Source: Luteimonas huabeiensis HB2 (GTDB taxonomy: Bacteria > Pseudomonadota > Gammaproteobacteria > Xanthomonadales > Xanthomonadaceae). Taken from it: 64,000 bases of DNA. This document shows positions 7,790-18,102 of this stretch, one piece after another. Each line of letters begins with the position of its first letter. Within the stretch, counting starts at the first letter, position 1. Below the pieces are notes generated by a model. It made no database searches. It was not told the origin of the DNA and worked only from the letters and a program-made list of their open reading frames with translations. The stretch is taken from positions 62,001 to 126,000 of the forward strand of contig NZ_JAAN01000019.1 in assembly GCF_000559025.1 (NCBI RefSeq), written 5' to 3'. The translations under genes were made by a program, and so were the position numbers.

Positions 7790-9235
7790 TCACGGTGGAG
7801 CGGTCCGATAGCGGTGCGCCAGCATCAGTGCAATGGCGCAGGAGGCGATGCGCGATTGCCGCGAATCGGCACGACTGGTCAGAATGACCGGCACCTTGGC
7901 TCCCAGCACAATGCCGGCGCTGGCGGCCTCGCCCATGTACATGATCTGCTTGGCCAGCATGTTGCCGCTCTCCAGATCCGGTACCACGAGGATGTCGGCC
8001 TGCCCGGCCACTTTCGAGTTGATGCCCTTGGTGCGCGCAGCGGCGATCGACACAGCATTGTCAAAGGCCAGCGGTCCGTCGAGTACGCCGCCTGCGATCT
8101 GACCGCGATCGGCCATCTTGCACAGTGCTGCGGCATCCAGCGTGGCCGGCATCGTCGGATTGACCGTCTCCACCGCCGCCAGGATGGCCACCTTGGGCTC
8201 GGCCACGCCAATGGCATGGGCCAGGTCGATCGCGTTACGGATGATGTCGGCCTTCTGTTCCAAGCCGGGCGCAAGGTTGATGGCGGCATCGGTAACGATG
8301 AATGGACGCGGGTAATGCGGGGTTTGCAGCACGAAGCAATGGCTGATCCGGCGCTTGGTACGCAGGCCAGCGGCGCGATCCACCACCGCAGCCATCAGTT
8401 CATCGGTGTGCAGACTGCCCTTCATCAGCGCCTCCACCTCGCCGGACGCCGCCAGCTCAGCCGCCTGCCGTGCGGCATCATGGCTGTGGGCGGCATCGAT
8501 GATGGCGATGTCCGCCAGATTCAGGCCCGCCTCAGCCGCGACCGCCTCCAGTCGACCCCGTGGTGCGATCAGAATCGGCTCGATCAGACCGGCCTGGCGC
8601 GCCTCCAAGGCGGCAGAAAGGCTCACGGCATCGCATGGATGGACCACCGCCACCCGGATCGCGCCAAGCGGCGCGACGTGCGCCAGCAGGCGCTGCAGGC
8701 CGGCGTCCCCCTGCACGCCCATGCGGATCTCCGGTAGCGCGGCGCGCTCGCATTCGATCCGCTCGGCCGGCGCGACGACCTCCGCCCGGCCTTCGATGAC
8801 GTCCTCGCCCTGCTGGTTGACGCAACGGCAAGCGAACACGACGTGCTGCGTCTGCGCGTGCTTTTCCGTGACCTGCACCTGGACGGCCAGCGTATCGCCC
8901 ACCTTGACCGGCCGCAGAAAACGCAGGTCCTGGCTGACATAGACGGTGCCTGGCCCCGGAAGCTGGCTGCTCAAAACCGCGGAAATCAGCGACCCGCCCC
9001 ACATGCCGTGGGCGATTACGCCAAGCAATGGACTGGCGGCAGCAGACTGCGCGTCGACCTGCTGCGGCTTGAAGCCGACAGATTGCAGCATGAACAGCTG
9101 CATGTCCTGCGGGGTCAGCGTGCGCTGGATGCCCGCCGTGTCGCCGACGGCGATTTCGTCGAACGTGCGATTGCGCAGCACCGCCAGTGCGGCACTGGCG
9201 GGCGATACGGCAGAACCCGCATGTTGTGTCATCAT
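7790..9235 (-). CDS. MaoC-like hydratase / phosphate acetyltransferase fusion
   Basis: 481 residues in two parts. Residues about 20-155 are a MaoC-type hot-dog domain (RTFDEIAVGD, VIAHGMWGG, LRFLRPVKVGD). About 180-481 form a phosphate acetyl/butyryltransferase domain (EALMKGSLHTDEL, FIVTDAAINLAP, GPLAFDNAVS, VPDLESGNMLAKQ). The second domain should convert acyl-CoA plus phosphate into acyl phosphate for AckA. The hot-dog domain is unusual: related fusions read SGDVNPAHVD at the active site, but here the aligned stretch is SVGFKPQQVD, so catalytic Asp and His become Gly54 and Gln59. Hydratase activity is therefore doubtful. The start MMTQHAG follows GAGGAACC. Confidence 0.88.
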   Translation of the reverse strand: MMTQHAGSAVSPASAALAVLRNRTFDEIAVGDTAGIQRTLTPQDMQLFMLQSVGFKPQQVDAQSAAASPLLGVIAHGMWGGSLISAVLSSQLPGPGTVYVSQDLRFLRPVKVGDTLAVQVQVTEKHAQTQHVVFACRCVNQQGEDVIEGRAEVVAPAERIECERAALPEIRMGVQGDAGLQRLLAHVAPLGAIRVAVVHPCDAVSLSAALEARQAGLIEPILIAPRGRLEAVAAEAGLNLADIAIIDAAHSHDAARQAAELAASGEVEALMKGSLHTDELMAAVVDRAAGLRTKRRISHCFVLQTPHYPRPFIVTDAAINLAPGLEQKADIIRNAIDLAHAIGVAEPKVAILAAVETVNPTMPATLDAAALCKMADRGQIAGGVLDGPLAFDNAVSIAAARTKGINSKVAGQADILVVPDLESGNMLAKQIMYMGEAASAGIVLGAKVPVILTSRADSRQSRIASCAIALMLAHRYRTAPP

Positions 9236-9317
9236 TGGTGGTTCCTCGAAAGACTGCTCAGGCGCCAGAAATGCCCGTACAGGCGCACCGCCGTGCGCGA
9301 TTGGCGTCGGTGCAGAC

Positions 9318-11693
9318 TCATGGGCGCCGCCTGCCGCGCGGATTCGGCGTGGCCGAGGGCGCGCTCGGTACCTTGCGCGAGGAACTGGCCTTGGCCGGGT
9401 TCGGAGGAGCCGATTTCGGCGAAACCGTGTGCCGAGGGCTGCTCGCTGACGGCGCCGATGGCGGCTGCGCGGCCTGCGCCGCAGCCTCGGTCGAAGGCTG
9501 TGCCTGCCGCGCGGCCCGTTCGTACAGATCGAGCATCTGCTGCAGACGGGCCTGCTCGTCTTGCGACAGTGGATCGCCGGCGGTGACCACGTCGACGATC
9601 GCCTTGGCCGCCTGGCGTATCTCGTCGGCGGAGGCATCCCTGAGAAGGTAGGGGATGGCCGCCAGCGCCGCCTGGCTGTCGAGCCGCATCAGCAGCACTT
9701 GCTGGCGGCCAAGCTGGCGGAAGGCCTGGACGTCGATTTCGACGCGGCGCTCGGGCGGGACGAGTTCGGCGGCGTGGCGGAAATGCCGCTCGTCCGCCTC
9801 GCCGCGCGCGCTGAAGATGTGCGTGAGCGCGCGCATGGCCGCCTCCGGCGCGCCACCGACGAGAAAGCTTTCCTTCAGCTCCGCCAGCTTGTCGGCCATG
9901 AACTTTCGGTGTTCGGGCGTGTCGCCCGGGTGCTGGCGCGGCGAGCGCTCGTCGCGCATGTTCTGGCCGGTCAATGCTTGAACCCAAGGCAAGCTGTAGA
10001 GCGTGTCGAAGATCGTCGCGTAGATCTGGTCGCGGCTGTCGCGGTACTGATCGAGCATCGAGACCACCGCGTCCGACAGCGCCTGCTGCGCCTGGAGGAA
10101 AGGATTGTCGGCGGTGGCCGACTGGCGCTGCCCGCGGACCTGTGCCGCCGCCTCGCGGACAAAGCCGGCTAGCGGATGGTCATCCGACCACCACTCATAG
10201 GCCATGCGTGCCGGATGCAGCCGCTGCATCCACTGCGCGCAAAAAGGCGTGGAAAACGCGCGCACCCAGGGTTGCAGGTAGCTCTGGTACAGCGCCAGGT
10301 TGATCTCCGACACGTGCGCGGCCGCGGCAAAGCGCCGCTCGCTGCGCGGATCGGGCTTGACGATCGCGCGTACTTGCTCGACGCTGCTCAGGCTCAGCCT
10401 GAGCAAGAACGGGTCTTGGCTGGCGTCGGGCGGGCCGTCCTGCTGCGGCACGTCGCCGATCTCTGCCTTGAACACCCCGGCGGGCAACTGGTCGATGATG
10501 TCGATGTTGGCCGTGAACTTGCGGTGTTCCTTGCGGCCGACGCTACCGGAGACGAAGATGCCCAGGTGGCCAATGCTGTCGTGCGTGGCGTAGACGATGG
10601 TCTGGTCGTGGCCGAGGACGTCGTTGTCGTCGCGGTACAGGTCGGTGATCCAGCCCAGCGCCTGCGGCGGCGGGGTGATGTTGTCGCCGTAGGAGCAGAA
10701 CACCACGATCGGCGAGCGGATGTTGCGCAGGTCGATGCGCACGCCGTCGGAGGTGACCAGTTTGGCGGTGGCCAGCTTGTTGCCGATGAACAGGTTGTCG
10801 ACGATGTACTGCATCTCGACATCGTTGAGGAAGACGTGGCCGCCCCAGTATTTCTCGAACCCGAGATAGCGCGGCCCCTCGGTATCGACCTGGCTGTAGA
10901 GCTGGTACTGCTTCTTCCACAGCGTGTTGGCCGGATCGAGATTCTCGAAGTTCTTCACCAGCCAGGCGCCATCGAAGCGGCCGGCGCCGAGGTCGCTGGT
11001 CAGCGAGGTCAGCCAGCTTCCGCCGGTCAGACCACCGCCGTAGCGCATCGGGTTGTCGCCGGCCCAGTAGGACAGCGGCGCGCCGGCAACGATGATCGGG
11101 CCGAACAGATCGGGCCATACTGCCGCTGTCATCAGGATCTGCCAGCCCGCCTGGCAGTTGCCGATCACCGCCGGTTTGCCTACGCTTTGCGGATGCAGTT
11201 CGGCGACCTTGCGCATGAACGCTGCTTCGGCATGCATGACGTCCTCGATGGTCTGACCCGGAATGGGATCAGGAGAGAAGCCGACGAAATAGCAGGGATG
11301 CCCTGCGGCCAGTGCCGCGCCGATTTCGCTTTCAGGCTTGAAGCCGCCGATACCCGGCCCGTGGCCGGCACGGGGATCGACCACCACGAACGGGCGCTTA
11401 AGGGGGTCGACCGGTTGGTCGGCCAACGGCAGGATGCGCACCAGACCGTAGTTGACCGGGCGGGGAAGATCGGTGCCCTTCATCACCAGCTCGGCGGGGA
11501 AATCGAGGACGTTCGGTACTGCTTCCCGCAAGTGGGCCTGGTACTGGTTGCCGCGCTGGCGCTGTATGTCCGCATACAGCGCCAGACGCTGCCAGGTGTC
11601 GGTCGCATACTCGGTGGCCGCGCGGGCAAGGCCGATCGGGTCCTGCAGCAGCTGCCCCAGTGTCGGCCGATCTGAAGTTGCACTCTGGTTCAT
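9318..11693 (-). CDS. DUF3141 protein, PHA-synthase-like alpha/beta hydrolase
   Basis: 791 residues, matching large DUF3141 proteins often annotated as poly(3-hydroxyalkanoate) synthetase. The N-terminal part is an alpha/beta-hydrolase-like region (PFVVVDPRAGHGPGIGGF, then GNCQAGW near residue 185). GNCQAGW resembles the PHA-synthase box G-x-C-x-G-G except that its last Gly is Trp. A later GDNITPP and HDSIGHLGIF could supply the acid and histidine. The C-terminal third is helical and ends in a Pro/Ser/Ala-rich basic tail. The start MNQSATSDRP follows AAGGGAG. Its position directly after the thiolase supports a role in PHB granules; the biochemical activity is not established. Confidence 0.85.
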   Translation of the reverse strand: MNQSATSDRPTLGQLLQDPIGLARAATEYATDTWQRLALYADIQRQRGNQYQAHLREAVPNVLDFPAELVMKGTDLPRPVNYGLVRILPLADQPVDPLKRPFVVVDPRAGHGPGIGGFKPESEIGAALAAGHPCYFVGFSPDPIPGQTIEDVMHAEAAFMRKVAELHPQSVGKPAVIGNCQAGWQILMTAAVWPDLFGPIIVAGAPLSYWAGDNPMRYGGGLTGGSWLTSLTSDLGAGRFDGAWLVKNFENLDPANTLWKKQYQLYSQVDTEGPRYLGFEKYWGGHVFLNDVEMQYIVDNLFIGNKLATAKLVTSDGVRIDLRNIRSPIVVFCSYGDNITPPPQALGWITDLYRDDNDVLGHDQTIVYATHDSIGHLGIFVSGSVGRKEHRKFTANIDIIDQLPAGVFKAEIGDVPQQDGPPDASQDPFLLRLSLSSVEQVRAIVKPDPRSERRFAAAAHVSEINLALYQSYLQPWVRAFSTPFCAQWMQRLHPARMAYEWWSDDHPLAGFVREAAAQVRGQRQSATADNPFLQAQQALSDAVVSMLDQYRDSRDQIYATIFDTLYSLPWVQALTGQNMRDERSPRQHPGDTPEHRKFMADKLAELKESFLVGGAPEAAMRALTHIFSARGEADERHFRHAAELVPPERRVEIDVQAFRQLGRQQVLLMRLDSQAALAAIPYLLRDASADEIRQAAKAIVDVVTAGDPLSQDEQARLQQMLDLYERAARQAQPSTEAAAQAAQPPSAPSASSPRHTVSPKSAPPNPAKASSSRKVPSAPSATPNPRGRRRP

Positions 11694-11723
11694 GGCTTCG
11701 GTCTCCCTTCGCGGCAATCTCGT

Positions 11724-12902
11724 TCAGCGCTCGATAGCCAGCGCAACGCCCTGACCGCCGCCGATGCACAGCGTTGCCAAGCCCTTCTTGCCATCCCGGC
11801 GAATCAGCTCATGGATCAGGCTGACCAGAATGCGCGCGCCGGAAGCGCCGATCGGGTGGCCGAGCGCGATCGCGCCGCCGTTGACGTTGACCTTGTCCAT
11901 GTCCCAACCGAGGTCCTTCGATACCGCCAGCGACTGCGCCGCGAAGGCTTCGTTGGCCTCGATCAGGTCCAGCTCATCCAGGCTCCAGCCGGCCTTTTCC
12001 AGCGTCTTGCGCGTGGCCGGCACCGGGCCGATGCCCATGATCGCCGGATCGACGCCGGCGCTGGCCCAGGCCTTGATCCAGGCCAGCACCGGCAGGCCCA
12101 GGGCCTTAACCTTCTCGGCACTGGCCAGCAGCAGCACTGCGGCGCCATCGTTGATCGTGGAGGCGTTGCCGGCGGTGACCGTGCCGTCCTTCTTGAAGGC
12201 GGGCCTGAGCTTGGCGAGCGATTCGAGGGTGGTTCCGGCGCGCGGCTGTTCGTCGGTGTCGAACACCAGGGGGTCGCCCTTGCGCTGGGGAATCGAGACC
12301 GGCGTGATCTCGTCGCGGAAGCGGCCGCTGGCGACCGCGTTGATCGCCTTTTCCTGCGAGGCGGCGGCGAAGGCGTCCTGCTGCTCGCGGCTCAGGCCGT
12401 ACTTCTCGGCCAGGTTCTCGGCGGTGATGCCCATGTGGTAGTCGTTGAAGGCGTCGGTCAGGCCGTCGCGGATCAGGCTGTCCTCCAATTGCGCGTGGCC
12501 CAGGCGCAGACCGGTGCGTGCCTTGGGCAGCACGTAGGGGGCCAGGCTCATGCTCTCCTGGCCCCCGGCGAGGATCAGGTCCGCGTCGCCCAGGGCGATG
12601 GCCTGCGCGGCCAGGTGCACGGCCTTGAGGCCGGAACCGCAGAGTTTGTTGATCGTCATCGACGGCACATCGAACGGCAGCCCCGCCTGCACGGCGGCCT
12701 GGCGGGCCGGGTTCTGGCCGCTGCCGGCGGTGAGGATCTGGCCGAGAATCACTTCGTCGACCTGCTCGGGGACAACGCCGGTGCCTCCAAGGATGCCGCG
12801 GATCAGGTGTGCGCCCAGTTCGGGGGCGGGCAGGCCGGACAGGCTGCCCTGGAAGGCGCCGATCGCGGTACGGGTAGCCGCAACGATGGCAATGTCGCGC
12901 AT
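11724..12902 (-). CDS. phaA: Acetyl-CoA C-acetyltransferase (beta-ketothiolase)
   Basis: 392 residues, standard length for biosynthetic thiolases that join two acetyl-CoA into acetoacetyl-CoA, the first step to PHB. The nucleophile is in NKLCGSG (Cys88), the histidine in [14 protein letters not shown] (His349) and the second cysteine in LCIGGGQG (Cys379). The ATG at 12900-12902 gives [15 protein letters not shown], the classic start of this family. It lies 68 bases after phaB and 30 before the DUF3141 gene, all in the same direction. Confidence 0.95.
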   Translation of the reverse strand: MRDIAIVAATRTAIGAFQGSLSGLPAPELGAHLIRGILGGTGVVPEQVDEVILGQILTAGSGQNPARQAAVQAGLPFDVPSMTINKLCGSGLKAVHLAAQAIALGDADLILAGGQESMSLAPYVLPKARTGLRLGHAQLEDSLIRDGLTDAFNDYHMGITAENLAEKYGLSREQQDAFAAASQEKAINAVASGRFRDEITPVSIPQRKGDPLVFDTDEQPRAGTTLESLAKLRPAFKKDGTVTAGNASTINDGAAVLLLASAEKVKALGLPVLAWIKAWASAGVDPAIMGIGPVPATRKTLEKAGWSLDELDLIEANEAFAAQSLAVSKDLGWDMDKVNVNGGAIALGHPIGASGARILVSLIHELIRRDGKKGLATLCIGGGQGVALAIER

Positions 12903-12970
12903 GGTGTGTCCTTGTGTGTGCGTGGGAGACGGGAAAAAGGGCACCGGACCGGGGCGATCCGGCGATTGCA

Positions 12971-13723
12971 TCAGTACATGTGCTGGCCGCCGTTCATCGA
13001 CACGTTGCTGCCGGTCATGAACGCGGCGGCATCGCTGGCGATGAAGGCGACCAGTGCCGCGATCTCGTCGGGCCGGCCCAGGCGCCCCACCGGAATGCCG
13101 GAGACGACCTGCTTGACGACGTCTTCGGGCATCTGCGTGACCATGCTCGTGGCCAGGTAGCCGGGCGACACGGTATTCACCGTCACGCCCTTGCGCGCGA
13201 CTTCCTGCGCCAGCGCCTTGGTGAAGCCGTGGATACCGGCCTTGGCGGCGGAGTAGTTGGTCTGCCCGAACTGCCCCTTGCTGCCGTTGATCGAAGAGAT
13301 GTTGATGACCCGCCCCCAGGCGCGTTCGAGCATGCCGTCGATGAAAGGCTTGGTCACGTGAAACATCGAATCGAGGTTCACGCGCAGCACGGAATCCCAG
13401 TTCTCCTTGCTGAGCTTGCGGAACGTCGCATCGCGGGTGATGCCGGCGTTGTTGACGAGGATGTCCACGCGATGGCCATCGGCATGGATGCGTTCGGCCA
13501 TGCGCTGGCACGACGTCCAGTCCGCGACGTCCACGTCGTAGGAATGGAAGGTGTAGCCGCCCTCAAGTTCCTTCTGAAGCCAGGCATTGGCGGCTTCGTC
13601 GGTGCGCGAGTGGGTGACCAGCACCCTGTGGCCTGCGTCATGAAGAGCCCGAGCGATGGCTTCACCCAGCCCCCCCATGCCGCCGGTCACCAGGGCCGTG
13701 CGTTGTTGGGCTGTTGCGTTCAT
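12971..13723 (-). CDS. phaB: Acetoacetyl-CoA reductase
   Basis: 250 residues, an SDR of the PhaB type that reduces acetoacetyl-CoA to (R)-3-hydroxybutyryl-CoA with NADPH. Features include [12 protein letters not shown] (cofactor), [10 protein letters not shown], and the active site [22 protein letters not shown] with Ser, Tyr and Lys in place. The C-terminal GQHMY is typical of PhaB. Its start overlaps the phasin stop (ATGA), so granule protein and reductase are translated together. It links thiolase (next gene) to PHA synthase (first gene of the train). Confidence 0.95.
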   Translation of the reverse strand: MNATAQQRTALVTGGMGGLGEAIARALHDAGHRVLVTHSRTDEAANAWLQKELEGGYTFHSYDVDVADWTSCQRMAERIHADGHRVDILVNNAGITRDATFRKLSKENWDSVLRVNLDSMFHVTKPFIDGMLERAWGRVINISSINGSKGQFGQTNYSAAKAGIHGFTKALAQEVARKGVTVNTVSPGYLATSMVTQMPEDVVKQVVSGIPVGRLGRPDEIAALVAFIASDAAAFMTGSNVSMNGGQHMY

Positions 13724-14181
13724 GCCTTCTTCTCGCTTGTGTTGCTGCCGCCGCTGGCCATTGACGCGGCAGCCGTCCAGCTATCGGTCCACTGCTTGAA
13801 GAAGTCCTGCACCGGCAGTCCATTGCCAAGGTTGCCGACCGTCTCGCCCACCGACTTCTGCCAGGCTTGCAGCGCCTGCTGCAGGCCGCTCGCGAACGAG
13901 GTCTGGTTCTTCAGGGCGATCTGGTTGACCAGTTGCATGTCGCCCGTGCGCTTCTGGAACAGGCGCCAGAACGACTCGCTGGGTAGCGTGACGAGCGCCT
14001 GCCAGTTGCCCGCGCGCATCAGCCCCTCGATCTCGGCGGTGGTTTCGGCGATGTTTTCAGCGCTGGCGCGCTGCACGGCTTCCAGCCATTGGTGGCCGGA
14101 CTCCTGCAACAGGCGGGTGATGCGCAATTGCAGTTCGACGTTGGCCTTGTACAGATCCAGGGATAGCGTTTCGGTGCTCAC
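13720..14181 (-). CDS. phaP: Phasin-family granule protein
   Basis: 153 residues, helical, low in cysteine and rich in Ala, Gln, Glu and Leu, matching small phasins that coat PHA granules. Typical stretches are LYKANVELQLRITRLLQESG and LKNQTSFASGLQQALQAWQK. The start is GTG (14179-14181) with AAGGAA six bases upstream, giving MSTETLSLDLYK; no suitable ATG fits. The gene ends in a lysine-rich tail (NTSEKKA) and overlaps phaB by four bases. A long reading upstream in this frame is only a shadow of the permease gene. Confidence 0.85.
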   Translation of the reverse strand: MSTETLSLDLYKANVELQLRITRLLQESGHQWLEAVQRASAENIAETTAEIEGLMRAGNWQALVTLPSESFWRLFQKRTGDMQLVNQIALKNQTSFASGLQQALQAWQKSVGETVGNLGNGLPVQDFFKQWTDSWTAAASMASGGSNTSEKKA

Positions 14182-14225
14182 GTGATTTCCTTTTGAGTGA
14201 TGAAAACCCCGGTGCGGGGCAGTAC

Positions 14226-15350
14226 CTATGCCATCTGACCGATAGCCTTGCGAAAGCGCCGAAGCGACAGCACGAACAGCACCGTGCCGATCACGAACAA
14301 CGCCAGAAAGGGTTTCCAGACCACATCCAGGCCCGCCCCGCGAAATAGGATGGCCTGGCCGAGATCGACGAAATGGGTGGTCGGCGTGAGCAGCATCAGG
14401 TTTTGCACGAGCTCGGGCATGCTCTCGCGCGGCGTGGAGCCACCGGAAAGCATGTTCATGGGCATCAGCGTCAGCATCAGCAGCAGCCCGAACTGCGGCA
14501 TGCTGCGCGCGAGCGTGGCCATGTAGATGCCCAGCGAGGTCATGGCGAACAGGCACAGAACGGCGCCGCACAGAAACAGCGTGATGGAGCCTTCGATGGG
14601 GACGTGAAGAAGGCCACGGATCACCAGGTGGATCGACATGGCGGTGGCCAGCAGCACCACCAGGCTCATCGACCAGATCTTGGAAATCATGATCTCGCCG
14701 GGCGTGACCGGCATGACCAGCAGATGTTCGATCGTGCCGTGTTCGCGCTCGCGGATCAGGGCGGCGCCGGTCAGGATGATCGAGAGCATGGCCACTGAGT
14801 TGATGATCTCGGCGATGCCACCGAACCAGGACTTCTCCAGCGTGGGGTTGAAGCGCGCGCGCAGCGCCAGATCGACGGGCAGCGTCTGCGCAGGGCGGTA
14901 GCGCTGCACGAACTCGTTGATCTCGCCCATCACCACCTGCTGGATGTGGCCGTTGCCGGAGAACGCCTGGCTCATGCGCGTGGCGTCGATGTTCAGTTGG
15001 AACTCGGGATTGCGCCCGGCCAGCACGTCGCGCTGGAAGTTCGGCGGGATGTTCAGCACGAAGGTGTATTCGCCGCTGTCCATGCCCGCATCCATCTCGC
15101 CGAGCGTGATCATCTTCGGGCGCACGAACTCGGGTGGATAGAAGGCCGACGCGATGCGCGCCGACAGCGGCGACTGGTCCTCGTCGACGATCGCAATCGA
15201 GGCGTTGTGCAGGGTTTCGGGCAGCGCCGTGGCGGCGGTGTAGATCGACGCGGTGAAGACGTAGACGATCAGCACGAGCATGATCGGGTCGCGCGCCAAG
15301 CTCCACAATTCCTTGCGGCCCAGGCGCAGAATGTTCTTGATCCTGCGCAT
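14226..15350 (-). CDS. ABC-2 type permease, YhhJ-like
   Basis: 374 residues of the ABC-2 permease family. One N-terminal helix (LVLIVYVFTASIYTAA) is followed by a periplasmic domain of about 150 residues and then about five C-terminal helices, containing the family motif ALIREREHGTIEHLLVMPV. It matches E. coli YhhJ, encoded directly after rbbA just as here (1-base gap, TGAGATG). With RbbA, the HlyD-like adaptor and the outer-membrane channel it should form an exporter spanning both membranes. The substrate is unknown. Confidence 0.88.
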   Translation of the reverse strand: MRRIKNILRLGRKELWSLARDPIMLVLIVYVFTASIYTAATALPETLHNASIAIVDEDQSPLSARIASAFYPPEFVRPKMITLGEMDAGMDSGEYTFVLNIPPNFQRDVLAGRNPEFQLNIDATRMSQAFSGNGHIQQVVMGEINEFVQRYRPAQTLPVDLALRARFNPTLEKSWFGGIAEIINSVAMLSIILTGAALIREREHGTIEHLLVMPVTPGEIMISKIWSMSLVVLLATAMSIHLVIRGLLHVPIEGSITLFLCGAVLCLFAMTSLGIYMATLARSMPQFGLLLMLTLMPMNMLSGGSTPRESMPELVQNLMLLTPTTHFVDLGQAILFRGAGLDVVWKPFLALFVIGTVLFVLSLRRFRKAIGQMA

Positions 15351-15351
15351 C

Positions 15352-18099
15352 TCAACGCTCCTGCTTCTTGAGCAGCGCCACTGCGGCGGCCAGGATGACC
15401 GGTACGGCCGCCAGCATGGGCCACAGCGCGCTTTGCAGATCGGAGAAATCCAGAGCCTTGCTGAAGACGCCGCGGCTGATGTTGAACATGTGCGTGGCCG
15501 GATAGATCTCGCCGACGACGCGCGCGGTGCCTTCCATGGACGACACGGGGTTGATCAGGCCCGCCAACTGGATGGCTGGAAGCATGGTGCCGATCATGGT
15601 GAAGAACATCGCCGCGATCTGACTGCGCGTAATCGTCGAAGCAAGCAGCCCCATGCCGGTGGCGATGATGCAGAAGAAGAACGTCGCCAGCGACAGCGTC
15701 ATGAAGCTGCCGGTGATGGGCACGCCAAATACCGTGACCGCCAACAGGCTCATGCTCAGAAAATTGATCATCGCCAGCAAGACGTAGGGCAACTGCTTGC
15801 CGAGCAGGAACTCGGTGCGGGTGACTGGCGTGACGTACAGGTTGATGATCGAGCCCAGTTCCTTCTCGCGCACGACGGCCAGCGCGGTCAGCATCGCCGG
15901 CAGCATCAGCAGCAGCAACGGCACGACCGCGGGGACCATGGCCTTGAGGCTTTCGATGTCTGGGTTGTAGCGGTACCGCGGCTGGGCGGTTGCCGGCCCG
16001 GAGGTATCGGCGCCCAGCCGGATTCTCGCCTGTTCGGCCAGCCAATGCTGGTGCATGCCCTGCACGTAGCCCTGAATGGTCTCGGCGCGCGTGGGCATGG
16101 ACCCGTCGATCCATGCGCCGACTTCGGCGTCGCGCCCTCGCAGGACGTCACGCCCGAAGCCCGGCGGAATCTCGACCGCCAGGGAGATCTCGCCGCGCCG
16201 CATGCGCCGGTCCAGGTCTTCGTAATCGGCCAGCGGGGGTTGCTCCAGGAAGTACCGGGAACCGGCCAGGTTGAGCGTGTAGTTCTGGCTGATGCTGCTT
16301 TGATCTCGGTCGAGCACGGCATAGCGCAGGTCCTCGACGTCCATGGAGATACCGAAGCCGATCACGAACATCAGGATCAGCGAACCGGCGAGCGCCAGCG
16401 TGGCGCGCACCGGGTCGCGTCGCAGTTCGAGCGCTTCGCGCCAGCTATAGCTCAGCAGCCGTTGCAGACTGAACGCGCGGCGCCTGCCTGGGTGCGGCGC
16501 GGCCGGCGCGGGCGCGGGTTCAGACACGGGTGCGGGCGTCGCTGCGTCGGACTGGCCGCCGCTGGCCTCGACCAGATAGCCGATGAAGGCTTCTTCGAGC
16601 GTCCTGGCGCCGCGCTTTTCCACCAGTCTGGCCGGCGCGTCGCTATCGAGCACCTTGCCGGCGTGCATCATCGACATGCGGTCGCAGCGCGCAGCCTCGT
16701 TCATGAAATGGGTCGAGATGAAGATGGTGACCTTGTCGCGCCGCGACAGCTCGACCAGCAGGCGCCAGAAGTTATCGCGCGCGACGGGATCCACGCCGGA
16801 GGTCGGTTCATCCAGAATCAGCAGATCGGGCTTGTGCACCATCGCCACGGCCAGCGACAGGCGCTGGCGCATGCCCAGCGGAATGGCATCGGGCAGGCGA
16901 TCCACCACGTCGCCCAGCCCGAAACGCTCGACCATCTCGTCCACTCGCGCCTGGACTTCGCTTTCCGGCACGTGGAACAGCTGCGCATGCAGCACCAGGT
17001 TCTGCCGGACGGTCAGCTCGCCATACAGCGAGAAAGCCTGTGACATGTAGCCGACGCGGCGGCGCGTGTCGATGTCCTTGGGGTCCACTTCATGGCCGAA
17101 CAGCCAGGCCCGACCTTCGGTGGCGGGCAGCAGGCCCGTCAGCATCTTCATCGTGGTCGACTTGCCGCAGCCATTGGAGCCGAGAAAGCCGAAGATTTCG
17201 CCACGGCGGATGCGGAAGGACACGTGATCCACCGCAGTGAAATCGCCAAAGCGCATGGTCAGGCCCTGCGCCTCGATGGCGATGTCGTCCTCGTCGGCTT
17301 GCAGCGGCGGGATCGTCACCGGCTCATGCCCGCGCGTCTTTTCCGACGGCAACAAGCGGATGAAGGCCTGTTCCAGGTCGGCGCTGTCGGTACGTTCCAG
17401 CAGTTCGGCGGGCGTTCCCGTGGCCAGCACTTTGCCGTCGTCCATCGCCACCAGCCAGTCGAAGCGCTGGGCCTCGTCCATATAAGCCGTGGCCACCAGC
17501 ACGCTCATGTTGGGACGATCGATGCGGATGCGGTCGATCAGATCCCAGAACTGCGCCCGCGCCAGCGGATCGACGCCGGTGGTCGGCTCGTCGAGCAGCA
17601 GGAAATCTGGGTCGTGGATCAGGGCGCAACACAGGCCGAGCTTCTGCTTCATGCCGCCGGAGAGCTTGCCGGCGGGACGATCGAGGAAGGGATGCAGGCC
17701 GGTGCTGCGGGTCAGATCGTCGATGCGCCGGCGCCGTTCGGCCGCGCCGTGGCCGAACAGGCGCGCGAAGAACTGCAGGTTCTCCTCGACCGACAGCGTG
17801 GGATAAAGGTTCTTGCCCAGCCCCTGCGGCATGTAGGCGATGCGGGGGCAGACGTCGTCGCGGTGCGACTTCTGCGACATGTCCCCACCCAAGACTTCGA
17901 TGCGTCCCTCCTGCATGGCGCGCGCTCCCGCCAGCAGCGACATCAGGCTGGACTTGCCCACGCCGTCAGGACCGATCAGACCCACCATGCAGCCGGCGGG
18001 CACGTCCAGACTCAGATCCTCGATCGCCACGGTCTTGCCGTAGCGCAGCGTCACGCTGGATATCTGTGCGACAGGCTCGGTGGCTTGAGGGGGCGTCAT
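15352..18099 (-). CDS. rbbA: RbbA-type ABC transporter: two ATPase domains fused to permease
   Basis: 915 residues, the size of E. coli RbbA (YhiH). Two ABC ATPase domains are visible, each with Walker A (GPDGVGKS near residue 43; GSNGCGKS near 307), LSGGMKQK or equivalent signature, and Walker B ([26 protein letters not shown]). After a Pro/Ala linker comes an ABC-2 permease with an N-terminal helix, a periplasmic loop and several C-terminal helices, including [19 protein letters not shown]. coli RbbA was described as ribosome-associated, but its gene neighbours always form an exporter. The gene starts 3 bases after the hlyD stop. Confidence 0.9.
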   Translation of the reverse strand: MTPPQATEPVAQISSVTLRYGKTVAIEDLSLDVPAGCMVGLIGPDGVGKSSLMSLLAGARAMQEGRIEVLGGDMSQKSHRDDVCPRIAYMPQGLGKNLYPTLSVEENLQFFARLFGHGAAERRRRIDDLTRSTGLHPFLDRPAGKLSGGMKQKLGLCCALIHDPDFLLLDEPTTGVDPLARAQFWDLIDRIRIDRPNMSVLVATAYMDEAQRFDWLVAMDDGKVLATGTPAELLERTDSADLEQAFIRLLPSEKTRGHEPVTIPPLQADEDDIAIEAQGLTMRFGDFTAVDHVSFRIRRGEIFGFLGSNGCGKSTTMKMLTGLLPATEGRAWLFGHEVDPKDIDTRRRVGYMSQAFSLYGELTVRQNLVLHAQLFHVPESEVQARVDEMVERFGLGDVVDRLPDAIPLGMRQRLSLAVAMVHKPDLLILDEPTSGVDPVARDNFWRLLVELSRRDKVTIFISTHFMNEAARCDRMSMMHAGKVLDSDAPARLVEKRGARTLEEAFIGYLVEASGGQSDAATPAPVSEPAPAPAAPHPGRRRAFSLQRLLSYSWREALELRRDPVRATLALAGSLILMFVIGFGISMDVEDLRYAVLDRDQSSISQNYTLNLAGSRYFLEQPPLADYEDLDRRMRRGEISLAVEIPPGFGRDVLRGRDAEVGAWIDGSMPTRAETIQGYVQGMHQHWLAEQARIRLGADTSGPATAQPRYRYNPDIESLKAMVPAVVPLLLLMLPAMLTALAVVREKELGSIINLYVTPVTRTEFLLGKQLPYVLLAMINFLSMSLLAVTVFGVPITGSFMTLSLATFFFCIIATGMGLLASTITRSQIAAMFFTMIGTMLPAIQLAGLINPVSSMEGTARVVGEIYPATHMFNISRGVFSKALDFSDLQSALWPMLAAVPVILAAAVALLKKQER

Positions 18100-18102
18100 G
18101 GA

